Source: Petunia secreta
Lineage: Eukaryota; Streptophyta; Magnoliopsida; Solanales; Solanaceae
Direction: 5' to 3'
NCBI GenBank assembly: GCA_029990175.1
Contig: JARKIP010000204.1
Coordinates: forward strand, 124,001-188,000
Length of the DNA: 64,000 bases
In this document: positions 32,275 through 43,009 of the stretch, one piece after another
How positions within the stretch are numbered: the first letter of the stretch is position 1
Layout of the letters: the number at the start of each line of letters is the position of its first letter
Program-made: the position numbers and the translations under genes
Notes under the pieces: generated by a model
What the model was told of the DNA's origin: nothing
What the model saw: the letters and a program-made list of their open reading frames with translations, nothing else
The model's database searches: none

Positions 32275-33232
32275 AATGTCCCACAGCCACTTAGTCTTGT
32301 TCATCAGATCTTTGAAATCAAGGTAATTCATCGGCAATTCGAGAAAAACATCTTTTTGTTTCTTCCTCTTTTTGATAAATGCGTTCAACGCCACCACTTT
32401 TTTCCGCTTCAATGGCTTGTAAATATCCACTGGAAGCCTTGGACAAACTTCTTCCTGCTTCTTCTTCTCTTCTGTTTGTACTGATTTCACAGCCTTTGCA
32501 GGTTTTATAATAGTTTTTCTCTTCAACTGCTCAATCATCTCCTGCACGGCCGCCATCTCCATCTCCATGTCTTTACGCCAATCGTCGCACTCTTTGCAAT
32601 TGCAACTGCTACATTTGGGGATGTCGAATCAATCACCACCAGAAGAATCACTTTTGATTTGCTCAGAAGCACCATCCTTTGTCTCATAAGGCACAATCTG
32701 TTGCTCATAAGCCACCATCCTTTTCTCATAAGCCACCATCCTTTTCTCATTAAGCAACCATCTTTTGATCGTAAGCCAAAATCTTTTGCTCCATTGCTTC
32801 CCTCCATCCGCTGCATTCACCACATTTGCAGCCTCTGCATTTGGAGCTCCTCTTCACTATACCAACTTCAGTGATACCGGCAACTTCACACTCACCGCCA
32901 ACTTCATCACCATCAGCTTTGTTTCCAGTGTCAATATTTACATCTTGCAGGCCACCAATTCCATCTTCATTGTATTCACCATCACTTCCAAACATCATCG
33001 TTTCTGGGGCTTCCATAGCTTTAATTTCTATCACTTGTCTTGGAGGGGTTGCAGGATTGTTCTTGAAGATACAAATTGTAGTGCCACCAACAAGGCCAAC
33101 GCTGCAAGCATCCTCAAACACTTTACAAAAACGATCTACTGTGTCGTCCTCGGAGTCATCAAATGGCATGAGATCTAGAAAATAATCCATGTCCAGCTCT
33201 TCATCAGTAGGAATGAGGAAAGGGTGAACAAC
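32275..33232 (-). other. Linker exon with duplicated Cys modules and heptad repeats
   Basis: The exon between DUF1985 and Ulp1 contains the module CRGCKCGECSGWREAME and, about 60 residues later, CSSCNCKECDDWRKDMEME: the same CxxCxCxxCxxWR pattern twice. Between them are repeats of the type EKRMVAY/EQQIVPY, encoded by ~21-bp DNA repeats near 32700-32760. The Cys spacing suggests two small metal-binding knots flanking a short coiled segment. Confidence 0.7.
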
Positions 33233-33335
33233 CTGTTAATATACCCAGCAACATTAAATAAATATCAACTAAATTTTAAAAATCTTTTAATGTTGTTTGG
33301 AACAAAGTCATGTTGTTCGAAAACATCAGAAAAGG

Positions 33336-33394
33336 ATGTTCCGAACATCGTTGACTGAAGCAGTTGAGGGTTCTTCAATAGATGTTCCGAACAT
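33336..33394. promoter_or_regulatory. Two perfect ATGTTCCGAACAT palindromes in an intron of the Ulp1 gene
   Basis: Copies at 33336-33348 and 33382-33394, 46 bp apart, in the intron between DUF1985 and the linker exon; GTTGTTCCAAACATT follows at 33423. Confidence 0.85.
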
Positions 33395-34571
33395 CAAGTA
33401 GAAATATCTCGCAAATGCGAGGTTGTTCCAAACATTACATAACATATATGGAAAACGGAATACTTATAGGAATATCTTGTTGGTCAAACAACCTGCCCGT
33501 ATCTCTTTCACAAATTTCAGTAAGCCTGTTTATGATCCTTGGCATTGTTTTTTCTTTTGGCAAATCCTTTGGTCTCAAGGCAAGAATAGCTTCATGAGCC
33601 CAGGTCATGAATGCCCATGGAAAGCCATAAAGATTGTAAGTCTGGCTTCCTTCTGCACGAGGTTCCATTGGCTTGATCAGATATTCAATTGTTAATTCAA
33701 AACTCATCCTACCCCAAGGATAACACTGGAATGCCTCAAGATCGGCGGACAAGCACACTACCCATTCCTCTATTCCATATTTAGAATCCCTCGCACAGAG
33801 AATAGTATGAACAAACCAAGCAATGCACAGATTTAAATACCACTTCTTGGGACAGGTTCTAGAACATACCAACTCAAGCAAGTCACCAGACTTCACAGCT
33901 TGCTTTTTCTTCGGCTGTTTTTATTTTTTGGGCTTGTTGAACTTCCTCTTCGCGAGTGAAGGTGAGGGTGAGGGTAAAGGTGAGGCTGAGGGTGACGACT
34001 CCACCTTCTTCTTCCCCTTCTGCTTCCCACTACCCTTCTCCTTCTCCTCCTTTTCCTTTATCTCTTTATCCTTCTCCTTCTCCTCCTTTTCCTTTATATC
34101 TTTATCCTTCTCCTTCCTCTTTTTCTCCTTGAAATAATCAACAACAAACTTCCAATTCCTTCCCTTTTCATTCATTTTTTCCATGTACTCTTTACTTGGA
34201 TAGGGCCCACAGTTTAGCCCTGTCATTAGTGCAAACTCGGATAGGCCAAAATGTGCTGGCAATCCATTGAAGGATATCCAAACCTCTTTCTGCTTCTTAA
34301 AAATAATCCTTCGCATGAGGAGGTTATGCACCAACTTGGCGCCAAACAGTGAATATTCCGGTAATTGCAAGAAAGGACCGAAACAGCTATTGACAAATCC
34401 CCTTCTCACCTGCAATTTTTTCAGAACCTCCTTGAACTGTATCATACCCCTAGCTAACGAAGAACGAACAGTAATCTTCCCATTAAAAGGTTCATTGTTG
34501 GTCGGGAAGGTCTTGAAGAGACCCTCAACGTTACTCTTGAAAGTAGCATGACCAACGTCTTCATATTGCAC

Positions 34572-34802
34572 ATAATTTAAGCATTAAATTAATAAAATAA
34601 ATCACAATGATAGTAAATTAATAAATGCTCGGAACATGCTTATTCTGAGGTTCTGAACGACAGTAGCAACCCTTTGGAACAACATGTAACATGCTCCGAA
34701 CGAGAGCTACTAGCCTTAATGCTGATATTGGGAACGTACAAATATCGTGTAGAACATCAACATCGGCGTTCCGAACAATCCACGTTTCAATTAAACTCTC
34801 AC
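34572..34802 (-). other. Intron of the DUF1985-Ulp1 gene with motif relatives
   Basis: Donor CAG then GTGAGAG at 34802. Contains ATGCTCGGAACATG, GAGGTTCTGAACGAC, ACATGCTCCGAACGAG and GCGTTCCGAACAATC within 200 bases. Confidence 0.75.
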
Positions 34803-35534
34803 CTGGTCTTCCTCCAGTTTCAATCCAGATGTTCCTTCAGCAGTTTCCTTCTTTTCACCTGCTTCCTCTTCAACATTTCCACATGTATTATTTACAGCTT
34901 CCCCATCTATTTTAACTCTTTTTACACGATCCTTCAGAAAGTTGCTTTTTAAAATTACATCCTCCGCCTCTCTTCTACTTTTTTTACTGCTTCTTGGACT
35001 CTCCCCTGTTTTATCTGCTTCCCCCTCTACTCTTCTCCTTTTTCTCTACTTAAATCATCAGCCTCTTCATTTTTTTACCACCATCTTCCTCTTCTTTTTC
35101 ACCATCTTCCACTCCAGTCCTCAAAAAATCACTTTTTTAACAGTTCATCAATACCGGCGTCATCTAAATCCATCCTTCTTTCACCCTCATCTGCAGCCCT
35201 CTCCAATTCCTCCCCACCTTTACTTAGATCATATCTTGGTGCTGGACTTTGGCTTTCTTCTTGTTTATCACCTTTGTTCCGTGGACCTACTACTTCTCCT
35301 TGGCTATCGTCACTCTCCACAACTAATTTTCTTTTAGTGGTTCTAGTAGTTCTTGGGCGTTTAGGAGTAGGTTCTAAATCTGTAGGAGTACGTTCTGAAT
35401 CTGAAGTAGTAGGCTTCTCAAGTTTCTTCGACGGCAAAGGGCCCTTTTCTTTAAGAAATTGCCTTCTTGGGAGTCTTTGTAGGCTGCTTCTTCTGCTCAT
35501 CTTCATCTTTATTTCTCGGTCTTAAATTTACCAT

Positions 35535-36300
35535 TTTTCTTGCAAAGCAAAACAAGGGGATACAAAATTTAGTTACAGAAAAACATGAACATCCTATTAG
35601 ATGTTTAGAACCTCAGCTACTATGGTGTTCGGAACATCAAGACACATAACAGCAATAACTTCAATTTTCAACTAAATAAAGCAGCGTTGGTTCCCAGAAA
35701 ACCCTCAAAGCGTCACAATTTAACCAAAAAATGTAAACAGCCTAAAAATTTCAGTTGAACATCGAAAATCCCCTTTGTAGTCGGAACTACTTTACCCATT
35801 AAAACACATAATGCTATTCAATTTCAACACAATATTACACCTTTTGTACAAAAACAAACACTTAAATCATCGTTAATCACTGTCGACGAAAAAATTAAAA
35901 ACAAAAACCTAGGTTCGACATTTACACCACAAATGAGATGATGATGACATTGTTTACCTTTTATATAAAATACTTTGTTGTATTGCTGGTCGAATTCCTT
36001 GAAAACACAGAGAACTTGAGAGAATTTGGATTATATTTGGAGTGAAAAAGGAGATGAAGTGTGGAAGTCGAAAAGAAGCCACGAGGGGGAAGGTGTGATG
36101 AACTGCTGGATGTTGTTCCCAAGGTTTGAAATAATTATTATGTATGTTTTAAGAAATACCCTCAAGTTTTAAAAGTGTTAATTTGGTCCATGATTAGTGT
36201 TAATCATACTTAGAAAAAAAATGGAAAAAAAAAGCTGAGGACCTTTTCTGCCAAAAAAGACTTTGGGGGTTCCGGAACGCCGCTTCTCACTAGTATTGTT
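35535..36300 (-). other. Promoter side and right end of MULE 1
   Basis: Holds GGTGTTCGGAACATC (35624-35638) and, on the minus strand, TTTTATATAAAAGG near 35958-35975 as a possible TATA region of the Ulp1 gene. The last motif-like sequence is GGTTCCGGAACGCC near 36271. The stretch 36160-36290 reads like a MULE terminus (minus strand GGCAGAAAAGGTCCTCAGC), but no partner was found at the left end. Confidence 0.5.
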
Positions 36301-37218
36301 TACTAGTCAGTAAAAATACACGAGGGTAAGGTTTTTTCTTTTGAAACCAAGTCCCACTCATTGGAATTTGGGGTTTTAAAGTTGAAGAAAAGGAGAAGCT
36401 AAGGTCCGTGATTTTTGTTCTTGGAAATTAGCCTGCTTTAGAATAAATTGGCCATGAAAAAAATCTCTGATCCATCAAATCAAAGAACCCTTTTTTATTG
36501 AAACTCCATTTGTCTCCAACAAAAGGCAATCTTACAGATGGTATAAATTTGTGGTTTTCTATTCCAATCTTTCCTTCTTGTCTGCACACACAGAGCTGCT
36601 TTTGGCCTTTTCTACATTCTCATCTAAATTCCTTTTTGTCCCTTTTCTTCTTGGCCCATCTTATCTCTGGGCCTGTGTAAATTAGTCCAATCTTTTGTCT
36701 TTGATATTGGCATCACTTGTAACGTACATATTTTAGGAGAACGTCCGCGGACATTGGTAGTGGGAGGCAATGCAGTTTTTAGTGTAGTTTAGTAGTTCGA
36801 TTAAAAAATTGACATTGAAGTTTCTTAATACAGACTTATTGTATCTTATTTATGTTTCATGTTAAAAATAGTGTGTTAGATATTGGCATCACTTGTAATG
36901 TACAAATTTTAGGAGAACGTCTGAGGAGAAGGTTGTCCATAGGCAAATGTAGTATACAGTGTAGGTAGACGTACTTACAGATAGATCCATGGTTTAAACT
37001 TAATATATTTGTCCTTTAAGCTTCTTACACTGGATTCATTTGTAATGAACTTTAATTAAATTTTGTAGAACTGAGTAAAGGAACTTTTTATTGAGAATTA
37101 AGAACAGACACAATAGGAACAAGGATAAAAGTAGAGAGAGAAAGGAATAAGGTTGAGACTTGAGAGTAGTAGTGGAATCTTCCAAATTTGAACTGCCGAC
37201 CTCTTCCAATTTCTCTTA
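36301..37218. other. Intergenic with a spaced direct repeat
   Basis: The sequence GATATTGGCATCACTTGTAA followed by GTACA and TTTTAGGAGAACGTC occurs near 36701 and again near 36873. No gene seen. Confidence 0.7.
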
Positions 37219-37485
37219 CTCTCCCCTCAATTTATGTGGCACCATTTGATCGAATACGGAATTTAAAAAATAGAGATTGATTTTGTTAAGTATTAATTTT
37301 ACTCTTGAAAAAGTAAGAGAGAGAATATTTAAGTAATAAAAAAGTTGTTGGTAGGTTTAAAAGTATGTAGGGCTCAATAATGGTAAAATAGAGATACTGC
37401 ATTAAATAGTTGTCAAATAAGGAAATGTGCCACTTATTTTGGGAAAAAAAAAAAAATAGTGCCACTTAAATTGAGACAAAGGGAG
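37219..37485 (-). mobile_element. Stowaway-like MITE, copy 2 (degenerate)
   Basis: Same family as 5573-5854 but in the opposite orientation: ATTTATGTGGCACCATTTGA at the left and GTGCCACTTAAATTGAGAC at the right, ending GGGAG with flanking TA on both sides. The termini are less conserved. Confidence 0.85.
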
Positions 37486-38682
37486 TAGTTAATAGCTGTG
37501 CACCTGCATTTGGGCCGTTGGATCTAATTCCCCATCTCTTAATCTGGACCGTCCTTTTTTATTAGCTGTAGAGTCACGTGCTCCTCATGTGAGCTAAGTC
37601 AGCTCCTCCCTACGTGCCTTTTCTTATTATTTTTCCGAATTTCCTAACCCTAATCCTTATCACTCCCGAGCATTACATCATTGCACTTTTAAAGTTATGG
37701 TTCTTGTTTGTTGAGTATAACTTATAACTTGTACACATCAATAATGTGAAAATTGTTGTATTATTTGGTCATTTTATAGGAGTTGTAGCCTATAATTATA
37801 TTATTAAAAGATTGCAAACCCCAGCTTTTATGGAGGGTTGATGACTTGATGGTAAATATTTTTAGCTGACATGATATATATTTTTATATATTGATGTAAG
37901 TAGTACTATTTTCACATATATATCTCAGCTTCAGGTAATAATGTTGGTTTAGTTAGACCCACTCAACTCATGCTCCACCTGCTTTCCCTCACACTACTCT
38001 CTATCCGACCTCTTTATATATCAATGAATAACTTCATAACTATTGTCAACACTGGGTTGAGGTGCATTAAATTTCATATTCATTGACTTAAAATTCTGAA
38101 TCCGCTTTAGTAATGATTTCAGATTCTTCTATAAGCTTCTTTTTTTTTTTTTTTTTTTTTTCTTTTCTTTTTTAAAGGAATGAAAACTGTAATATCCTCT
38201 AAGATCAGAAATGTGAATTGGGTTTTGTATAACAATTTGGGAATGGTTCTCTCTTTTCTTTTGTGATTGGCTAATCTAAAGCTTAGAGAAGGACGTAAAA
38301 TAATCCTTAATCCTTTTCCTTTTTAACGTTATCATGTTTTAACTTCTCTAGTATTTTCATCACATTCCACACCCATTTAGACATCAAATATTATTCAGTA
38401 TTTTAAATACTAATTTAACTATCAATAATGAGTATATTTAAAAATGAAGAAATAGTTGATATTCAAAATGATAAGGGGCGTATTAGTTGAACTTTCAAGA
38501 GAAGTATGTGTAAGTTATCCTTACGATTAAATACCTCTGTTCAACAACGTTATACACAAAAACTTATTTAGATTTATGATTAGAACAACTACGTTCGAAC
38601 GACAATTCAAGAAATAAACATCAACTGTTAATTTACTTTCTTACATAGACAAGGACTTTATTTGAACAAAACTAAATATAAG
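37486..38682. other. Intergenic, no gene seen
   Basis: AT-rich sequence with a poly-T run at about 38141-38161. No supported exon, RNA gene or repeat. Confidence 0.6.
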
Positions 38683-40140
38683 GAGCCGTTTGGACATTTT
38701 GTTTCTTTTTTCCCAAAATATTTTGAAAACATTATATTGGATGTGATCAGTTTTTTGAAGATTGGTCCGGACCATTTTTTCCAGAGATTTTTATTTTTCA
38801 CAATAACGGCCAATCCCGTTAGTATTATTCTCCACTTTAAGCCTAGACCCGCAGAACTTTAAAACGTCTTGCTAAGGGTCTAATACATGCATATTTATAT
38901 ACGAAACATATCTCATGTGTTTTGACGATGTTGGATTCTCCACGTTGGGGGTGTATGTTCATCTCCTTTTATGGACTCAGTATCCTCATTGAGGATTGAC
39001 GCATCTTTTTGGGATTCACCTATACTCGGCACTGAGGTTTGCCCGCCTCATTAGGATTTCCTAAACTAAGTTGAACTCTGTCTCACATCAACAAGGTTGA
39101 TACTGAGTGGTTCTGATATCATTTGTCACAACCCAGCCCGCTAGTGATGTTGTTCTCTTTGAGCCTAGGCCCGCACGAGTTTAAAACGCGTCACTAGGGC
39201 ATATATATACCTATATACCAGAATCTCTCCTATGTCACATACTTATATACCCAACATCTTATTTGTGTTATGTATGTTTTTTACGACACCCCAACTATAA
39301 GAATCCCATATCGGCAAAACACAAGAGAGATGCTGGGTATTTAAGTATTCATGCCTTAGACCCTAGTGACACGTTTAAAACTCGTGTGAGCCTCGGCCAA
39401 AAGTGGACTATATTACTAGCAGGCTAGACGTATTTTATGCATGCTAATCCCTAGTAACACGTTCTAAACCAAAATTTTTTACCGGGTGCCTTCCATAAGG
39501 AGTGATTTTGCAATATTGCCCCCGTTTAACAATATTTTAACAAAATACCCTTATGTTGGCACAAGCCAAGACTTCAAGGCACAAATTTATAAGTATTGAC
39601 CAAGACTTCAAGGGCAAGTGTTGTCTTGCCAACACTTCAAGTTATATGGCGAGAATGCAGGAAGAGATTGGAAGGGGCAAGTATTTGTTTTTTGCCAATA
39701 CTTACGACCAAGTTCTGGCAAGTGTTGTCTTTTGCCAACACCTCTAAGGGGCAAGTGTTGGTAAATAGAAAGGGGTCAAAGGCAAATCTTGGCCCCATTC
39801 CAAGAGATTGACATGGGTGTTTCCGTCCAGAATTTTTTCGTTAAACTTAACGGGGGCATTTTTGAAGAACACTATTAAGCGCGGGCAAAAAGGAAAACCA
39901 TTGCCGATGGTGTCATATTTCTCTAAAAAGGCCCTCTTAAACTCATATAGGCCTGAACTCAAAGCGGACAATATTACTAGCGGGCTTGACTATTACACTC
40001 ACCCGCGAAACTTAACATTTTTTTTCTAGTTAAATGGATGTTCAAAGACAACTTCAACTTTCAAATATAATTTTTTTTCATTTTCAACTACAAACAATTT
40101 TTTGTTATCAAATTTCACCAAATCTATGTCTAAACACCTA
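38683..40140 (+). mobile_element. Short fold-back element split by nested insertions
   Basis: The left edge GCCGTTTGGACATTTTG (38683) and the right edge, whose reverse complement reads TTTGAAAGTTGAAGTTGTC near 40044, match the two halves of the element at 47866-48165. The 1.3 kb between them is foreign: the cluster at 38830-40000. The reading is that an old MITE-like repeat was interrupted. Confidence 0.6.
38830..40005. repeat. Nested inverted repeats with CCCGCTAGTGAT/ATTACTAGCGGGC ends
   Basis: GCCCGCTAGTGATGTTG at 39138 is mirrored by ATATTACTAGCAGGCTAG at 39410 and ATATTACTAGCGGGCTTG at 39972. TTTAAAACGCGTCACTAGGG (39179) is mirrored by CCTAGTGACACGTTTAAAAC (39362). This is a common solanaceous fold-back repeat, present more than once. 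A further piece at about 39505-39870 has inverted TGCCCCCGTTTAAC / GTTAAACTTAACGGGGGCA edges. No gene is present; small open frames carry repeats of GGCAAGTGTTG. Confidence 0.7.
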
Positions 40141-41228
40141 GCTACTTAATCTCGAGCAGAACGAAATATGAAAACTTGAATTTATATTTTAAATAGGCAA
40201 GAAACTTCATATTAGTATGATATTAAAAATACCCGACAAGTAATAATTTCAAGAAATTAATTATATTAGATGTGTGGACAAAAATACGCCACTTATTACT
40301 ACGGGGATACGAACCCAGCTGATGAGATTAGACTTATCCTACATATTACCAAGAACAGAGGATACACGCCTGTTCTACGAGTTACGACCGTCCAGGCGGT
40401 ACGGGCGTAGGACGCAAGGCATACATCCCGCCAACTTAGGTTTACAGTCTCCTAGTTAGGATTTATACACCACCACCTTGAGTTTACAAACCTATGGCCT
40501 TTATTAGTCTTTACATTTTACTATAATTAGGACTGACTAATCTCTACTACAAATACCTCTCCTTACGTTGTATTTTACATCTAGCAATTCACCACTGAAT
40601 CCGGCTATTCTCAAGGAATAAAACCCTTTACTTTTTTGCCTATTATTTTCCTCTCTATTTACTTACTTTTTCATCGTATGTTACTGCATTGCTCTAGACG
40701 TATAATTTTAGGCAAAAACAGTTTGGCACCCACCATGGGGCTTAGGAAATTGAAGATATTATACGAGGAAAAGACGTAGTTATGTCGAACGATAGTGGAA
40801 ACATCCCAAAGAACACTATCGACGTAGTAGACGAGTCTTGTACAAGATCCTAGCTATCCCAGCGTGCATCTAAAGGATCATGCCAAGGAGTCAGTCTATG
40901 TAGCCAGCAACGGCGAAGGCAATCAATCATGCAAAGGTAATTCTGAGTTCAGAGGTTTCCTTGTTAATCTCCTCAAAACCTTGTCAGAACGGGCAGAGCA
41001 AGACTCGGTCAACATGGTCGAGGGAATATCTCAAAAGTTAGGAGCAATGTTCGTTGGGTCGTCTCAGAGGCCAGCATCCCCGCGAGGACCAGCGGCCATA
41101 AATGATACGTGAGCATCTGCTCCTAATGGCAAACTACAACGACAGTCAATAATCAACACCTCAAAGGAACACCTGCCATTCAGGACATCCTAAAGGAGAT
41201 AAAGGCCATCCACGATCGGATCATTAAC

Positions 41229-41867
41229 GTGTCGGGTGCTCCACTCCAGGTTACCATCGTAGATGAGCAAAATTTTTATAAACATGCATACAAAGCAAGC
41301 GCTGCATTGATCTACACACCAAAGAACTTTCACTTGTCGGATAACTTAAAATACGATGGGATGACGGATGCAGACGAGCATACTGCTGCATACTATACAG
41401 CCGTAAAAAACAATAAAATCTCAAAGGAAGAAATCCAATCTGCTCTGGTAAAGAGGTTCGGCTCGACCTTGACAAAGGGTGCCCTTGCTTGGTACACTCA
41501 GCTACCAATGGGCTCCATCGAGTCATTCACCCAGATGCAAGATCTGTTCAAGAAAGCGTATTCTGGTGCTTATAAGTGGGAGAAGCGTATGGAGGACATA
41601 TTTGAGATTCGGCAGCATGACGATGAGTTGCTAAAAGACTACCTTGAAAGGTTCCAGCAGGAACGCATGGAGCTTCCTCCAGTTCCCAACAATATTGTTG
41701 TGGCAGCTTTTGGCAAGAGCTTGATTTCCAAAGGGTCGCTAGCTACTAAGGAGTTGCAGTGGAGTCTAACTCAGCACCTTATAACAACATGGAGTGACCT
41801 ACATCAGAAGTACACTGAAAAACTACGCTTGGAACTAGAACACTCTCATAACCCCGAAGTTGAATGA
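41229..41867 (+). pseudogene. gypsy gag fragment
   Basis: A 212-codon open frame with the retrotransposon gag core: YDGMTDADEHTAAYY, GALAWYTQLPMGSIESF, FKKAYSGAYKWEKRME, LKDYLERFQQERMELP. It is typical of Tat/Ogre-type gypsy elements. The frame upstream (40864-41112) is probably an earlier portion of the same gag in a different frame. A stop and lost frame follow at 41867. Confidence 0.8.
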
Positions 41868-42419
41868 AGAAAGCAGCAGGAAGTCCATCCCTAGAGGGAG
41901 AAGGGGACAGAAGAAGTATAAAATGAAAGACACAGAGCCAAGCAGGAATGGCAAAATAGGGGAGCACCCGGGGGGCCTGGGTACCAAGAGAAACGAATCG
42001 AGCCCGCAGCTTCCAAGATTTTGGTTGTGAGTCAACACTGTGGAACTGGTTGCTAATCACTTTGGCAAACTAGGGCTAAAAGTACTATGGCCGCCCACCC
42101 TAAAAAGATAAACTAGGAGGAATTAAACGGCCTACCGTGACTTCCATTGTAGAAACAACCATGCCACAGTCGACTGCAAGGCCCTGATATTAGAAATTGA
42201 ACATCTACTAAAAGAGGGACACCTCAAGAATTTGATTGAAGAAGGAGGAAGGCGGTCCAGAGCACCAGACTCTAGGGACAAGCGGAGCATCACCGCGATC
42301 TTCGCAACCTCGGGATCCATCATGGCTTGGGGGACTAAAGACAAGGGTCGTTCGCTAGCCCTATTACGTTCAGCTCGGAAGACAAGAAAAACATCAAGAT
42401 GCTCTCATCGTCTCTATAA

Positions 42420-42770
42420 GTGTCCGACCTTCAGATCAAGCAACCTCTAGTTGACCCAGGGAGTAATGTGAACATTATCGGATGAGAGGTATTACAGAAG
42501 TTAGGCTAGCACCATCAGATGATTCCAAGCCTTCGCAGGATAATTGGCTTCAACAGCCTTCGCGAGGAGCCTATTGGAGAACTAGCTCTACCAGTTCATA
42601 TTCTAGGGATGACGAGCATGACTTCTTTCAGGTACTTACCTATAATCTTTCATATTTTGTCATCATGGGACGACCCTGATACATAGTGTAAAGGGAGTAC
42701 CCTCAGCACTCCACTGAGTCTTTAGATACCCTACCTTGCACGGGATCAACAACTTATGGAGTGAGCAGCC
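42420..42770 (+). pseudogene. gypsy aspartic protease remnant
   Basis: The frame reads LVDPGSNVNIIG near 42450-42484, the active-site signature (D-P-G-S), then MGRP plus in-frame stops near 42665-42690, where the family has an LGRPW motif. Confidence 0.6.
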
Positions 42771-43009
42771 TTCGCTTGGAGATCATCCTACGTTGGGCAA
42801 AGGGCTGATAGCCGAGGTAAATATGGCCGACGAGGAATCAATCTGGTACCAGAATATGGAGCGTAAGGCTAGAATAGAGATCGGCGAGTAAAGAGAGCGG
42901 ATGCCGGAGATGAGCCAACAAATCCCCAAGGCAGCAAAACTATAGTACCAGCTCACCGAAGTACTGGTAAAGCACAAAGGACCTTTATGGTTGATACATT
43001 GCTACATGG

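Larger units (their letters stand above)
31377..35534 (-). pseudogene. DUF1985-Ulp1 (C48 SUMO-protease-like) gene of MULE 1, multi-exon, damaged
   Basis: Apparent exons: 35534-34803 (MVNLRPRNKDEDEQKK start, acidic/basic linker, frameshifts near 35460 and in purine runs 34990-35130); about 34571 to about 33450 (DUF1985: FGPFLQLPEYSLFG, WISFNGLPAHFGLSEFALM, CYPWGRMSFELTIEYL, YNLYGFPWAFMTWAHEA; TAA at 33921-33923); 33232-32275 (VVHPFLIPTDEELDM, linker, one extra base near 32750, TGA at 32629-32631, GTAAGT donor); and 32045-31377 (Ulp1 domain, intact). The protease exon keeps His (DNHYVMVVFDM, codon 31752-31754), Asp (VWVYDCNHG) and Cys (NGQSCGVFAL, codon 31509-31511). Ulp1 enzymes cleave SUMO from proteins; the role of DUF1985 is unsettled. 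The acceptor of the second exon is not canonical in this copy. Convergent with the transposase. Confidence 0.88.
21601..36300 (+). mobile_element. MULE 1: Mutator-like element carrying a DUF1985-Ulp1 gene (KI/VANDAL-like)
   Basis: It contains a MULE transposase on the plus strand (22466-25013), a 51-bp tandem array (26590-28500), a zf-GRF gene, three small plus-strand genes, and a DUF1985-Ulp1 gene on the minus strand (35534-31377). MULEs that carry Ulp1-type protease genes are known as Kaonashi (KI) elements, and TIR-less VANDALs have related gene sets. Noncoding parts throughout are dotted with ATGTTCSGAACAT-type motifs. The borders are approximate: the left is taken as the copia border, the right as the last motif-like GGTTCCGGAACGCC near 36271. 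I could not find convincing terminal inverted repeats. Confidence 0.75.

Noticed and set aside
32659..33185. Plus-strand open frames over 32659-33185 and 33823-35525
   Set aside because: They are antisense to the DUF1985-Ulp1 gene, and their composition mirrors its low-complexity linkers.
21601..36300. Terminal inverted repeats of MULE 1
   Set aside because: No pair of ends could be matched by eye; the element may be TIR-less or the left end may be truncated by the copia border.
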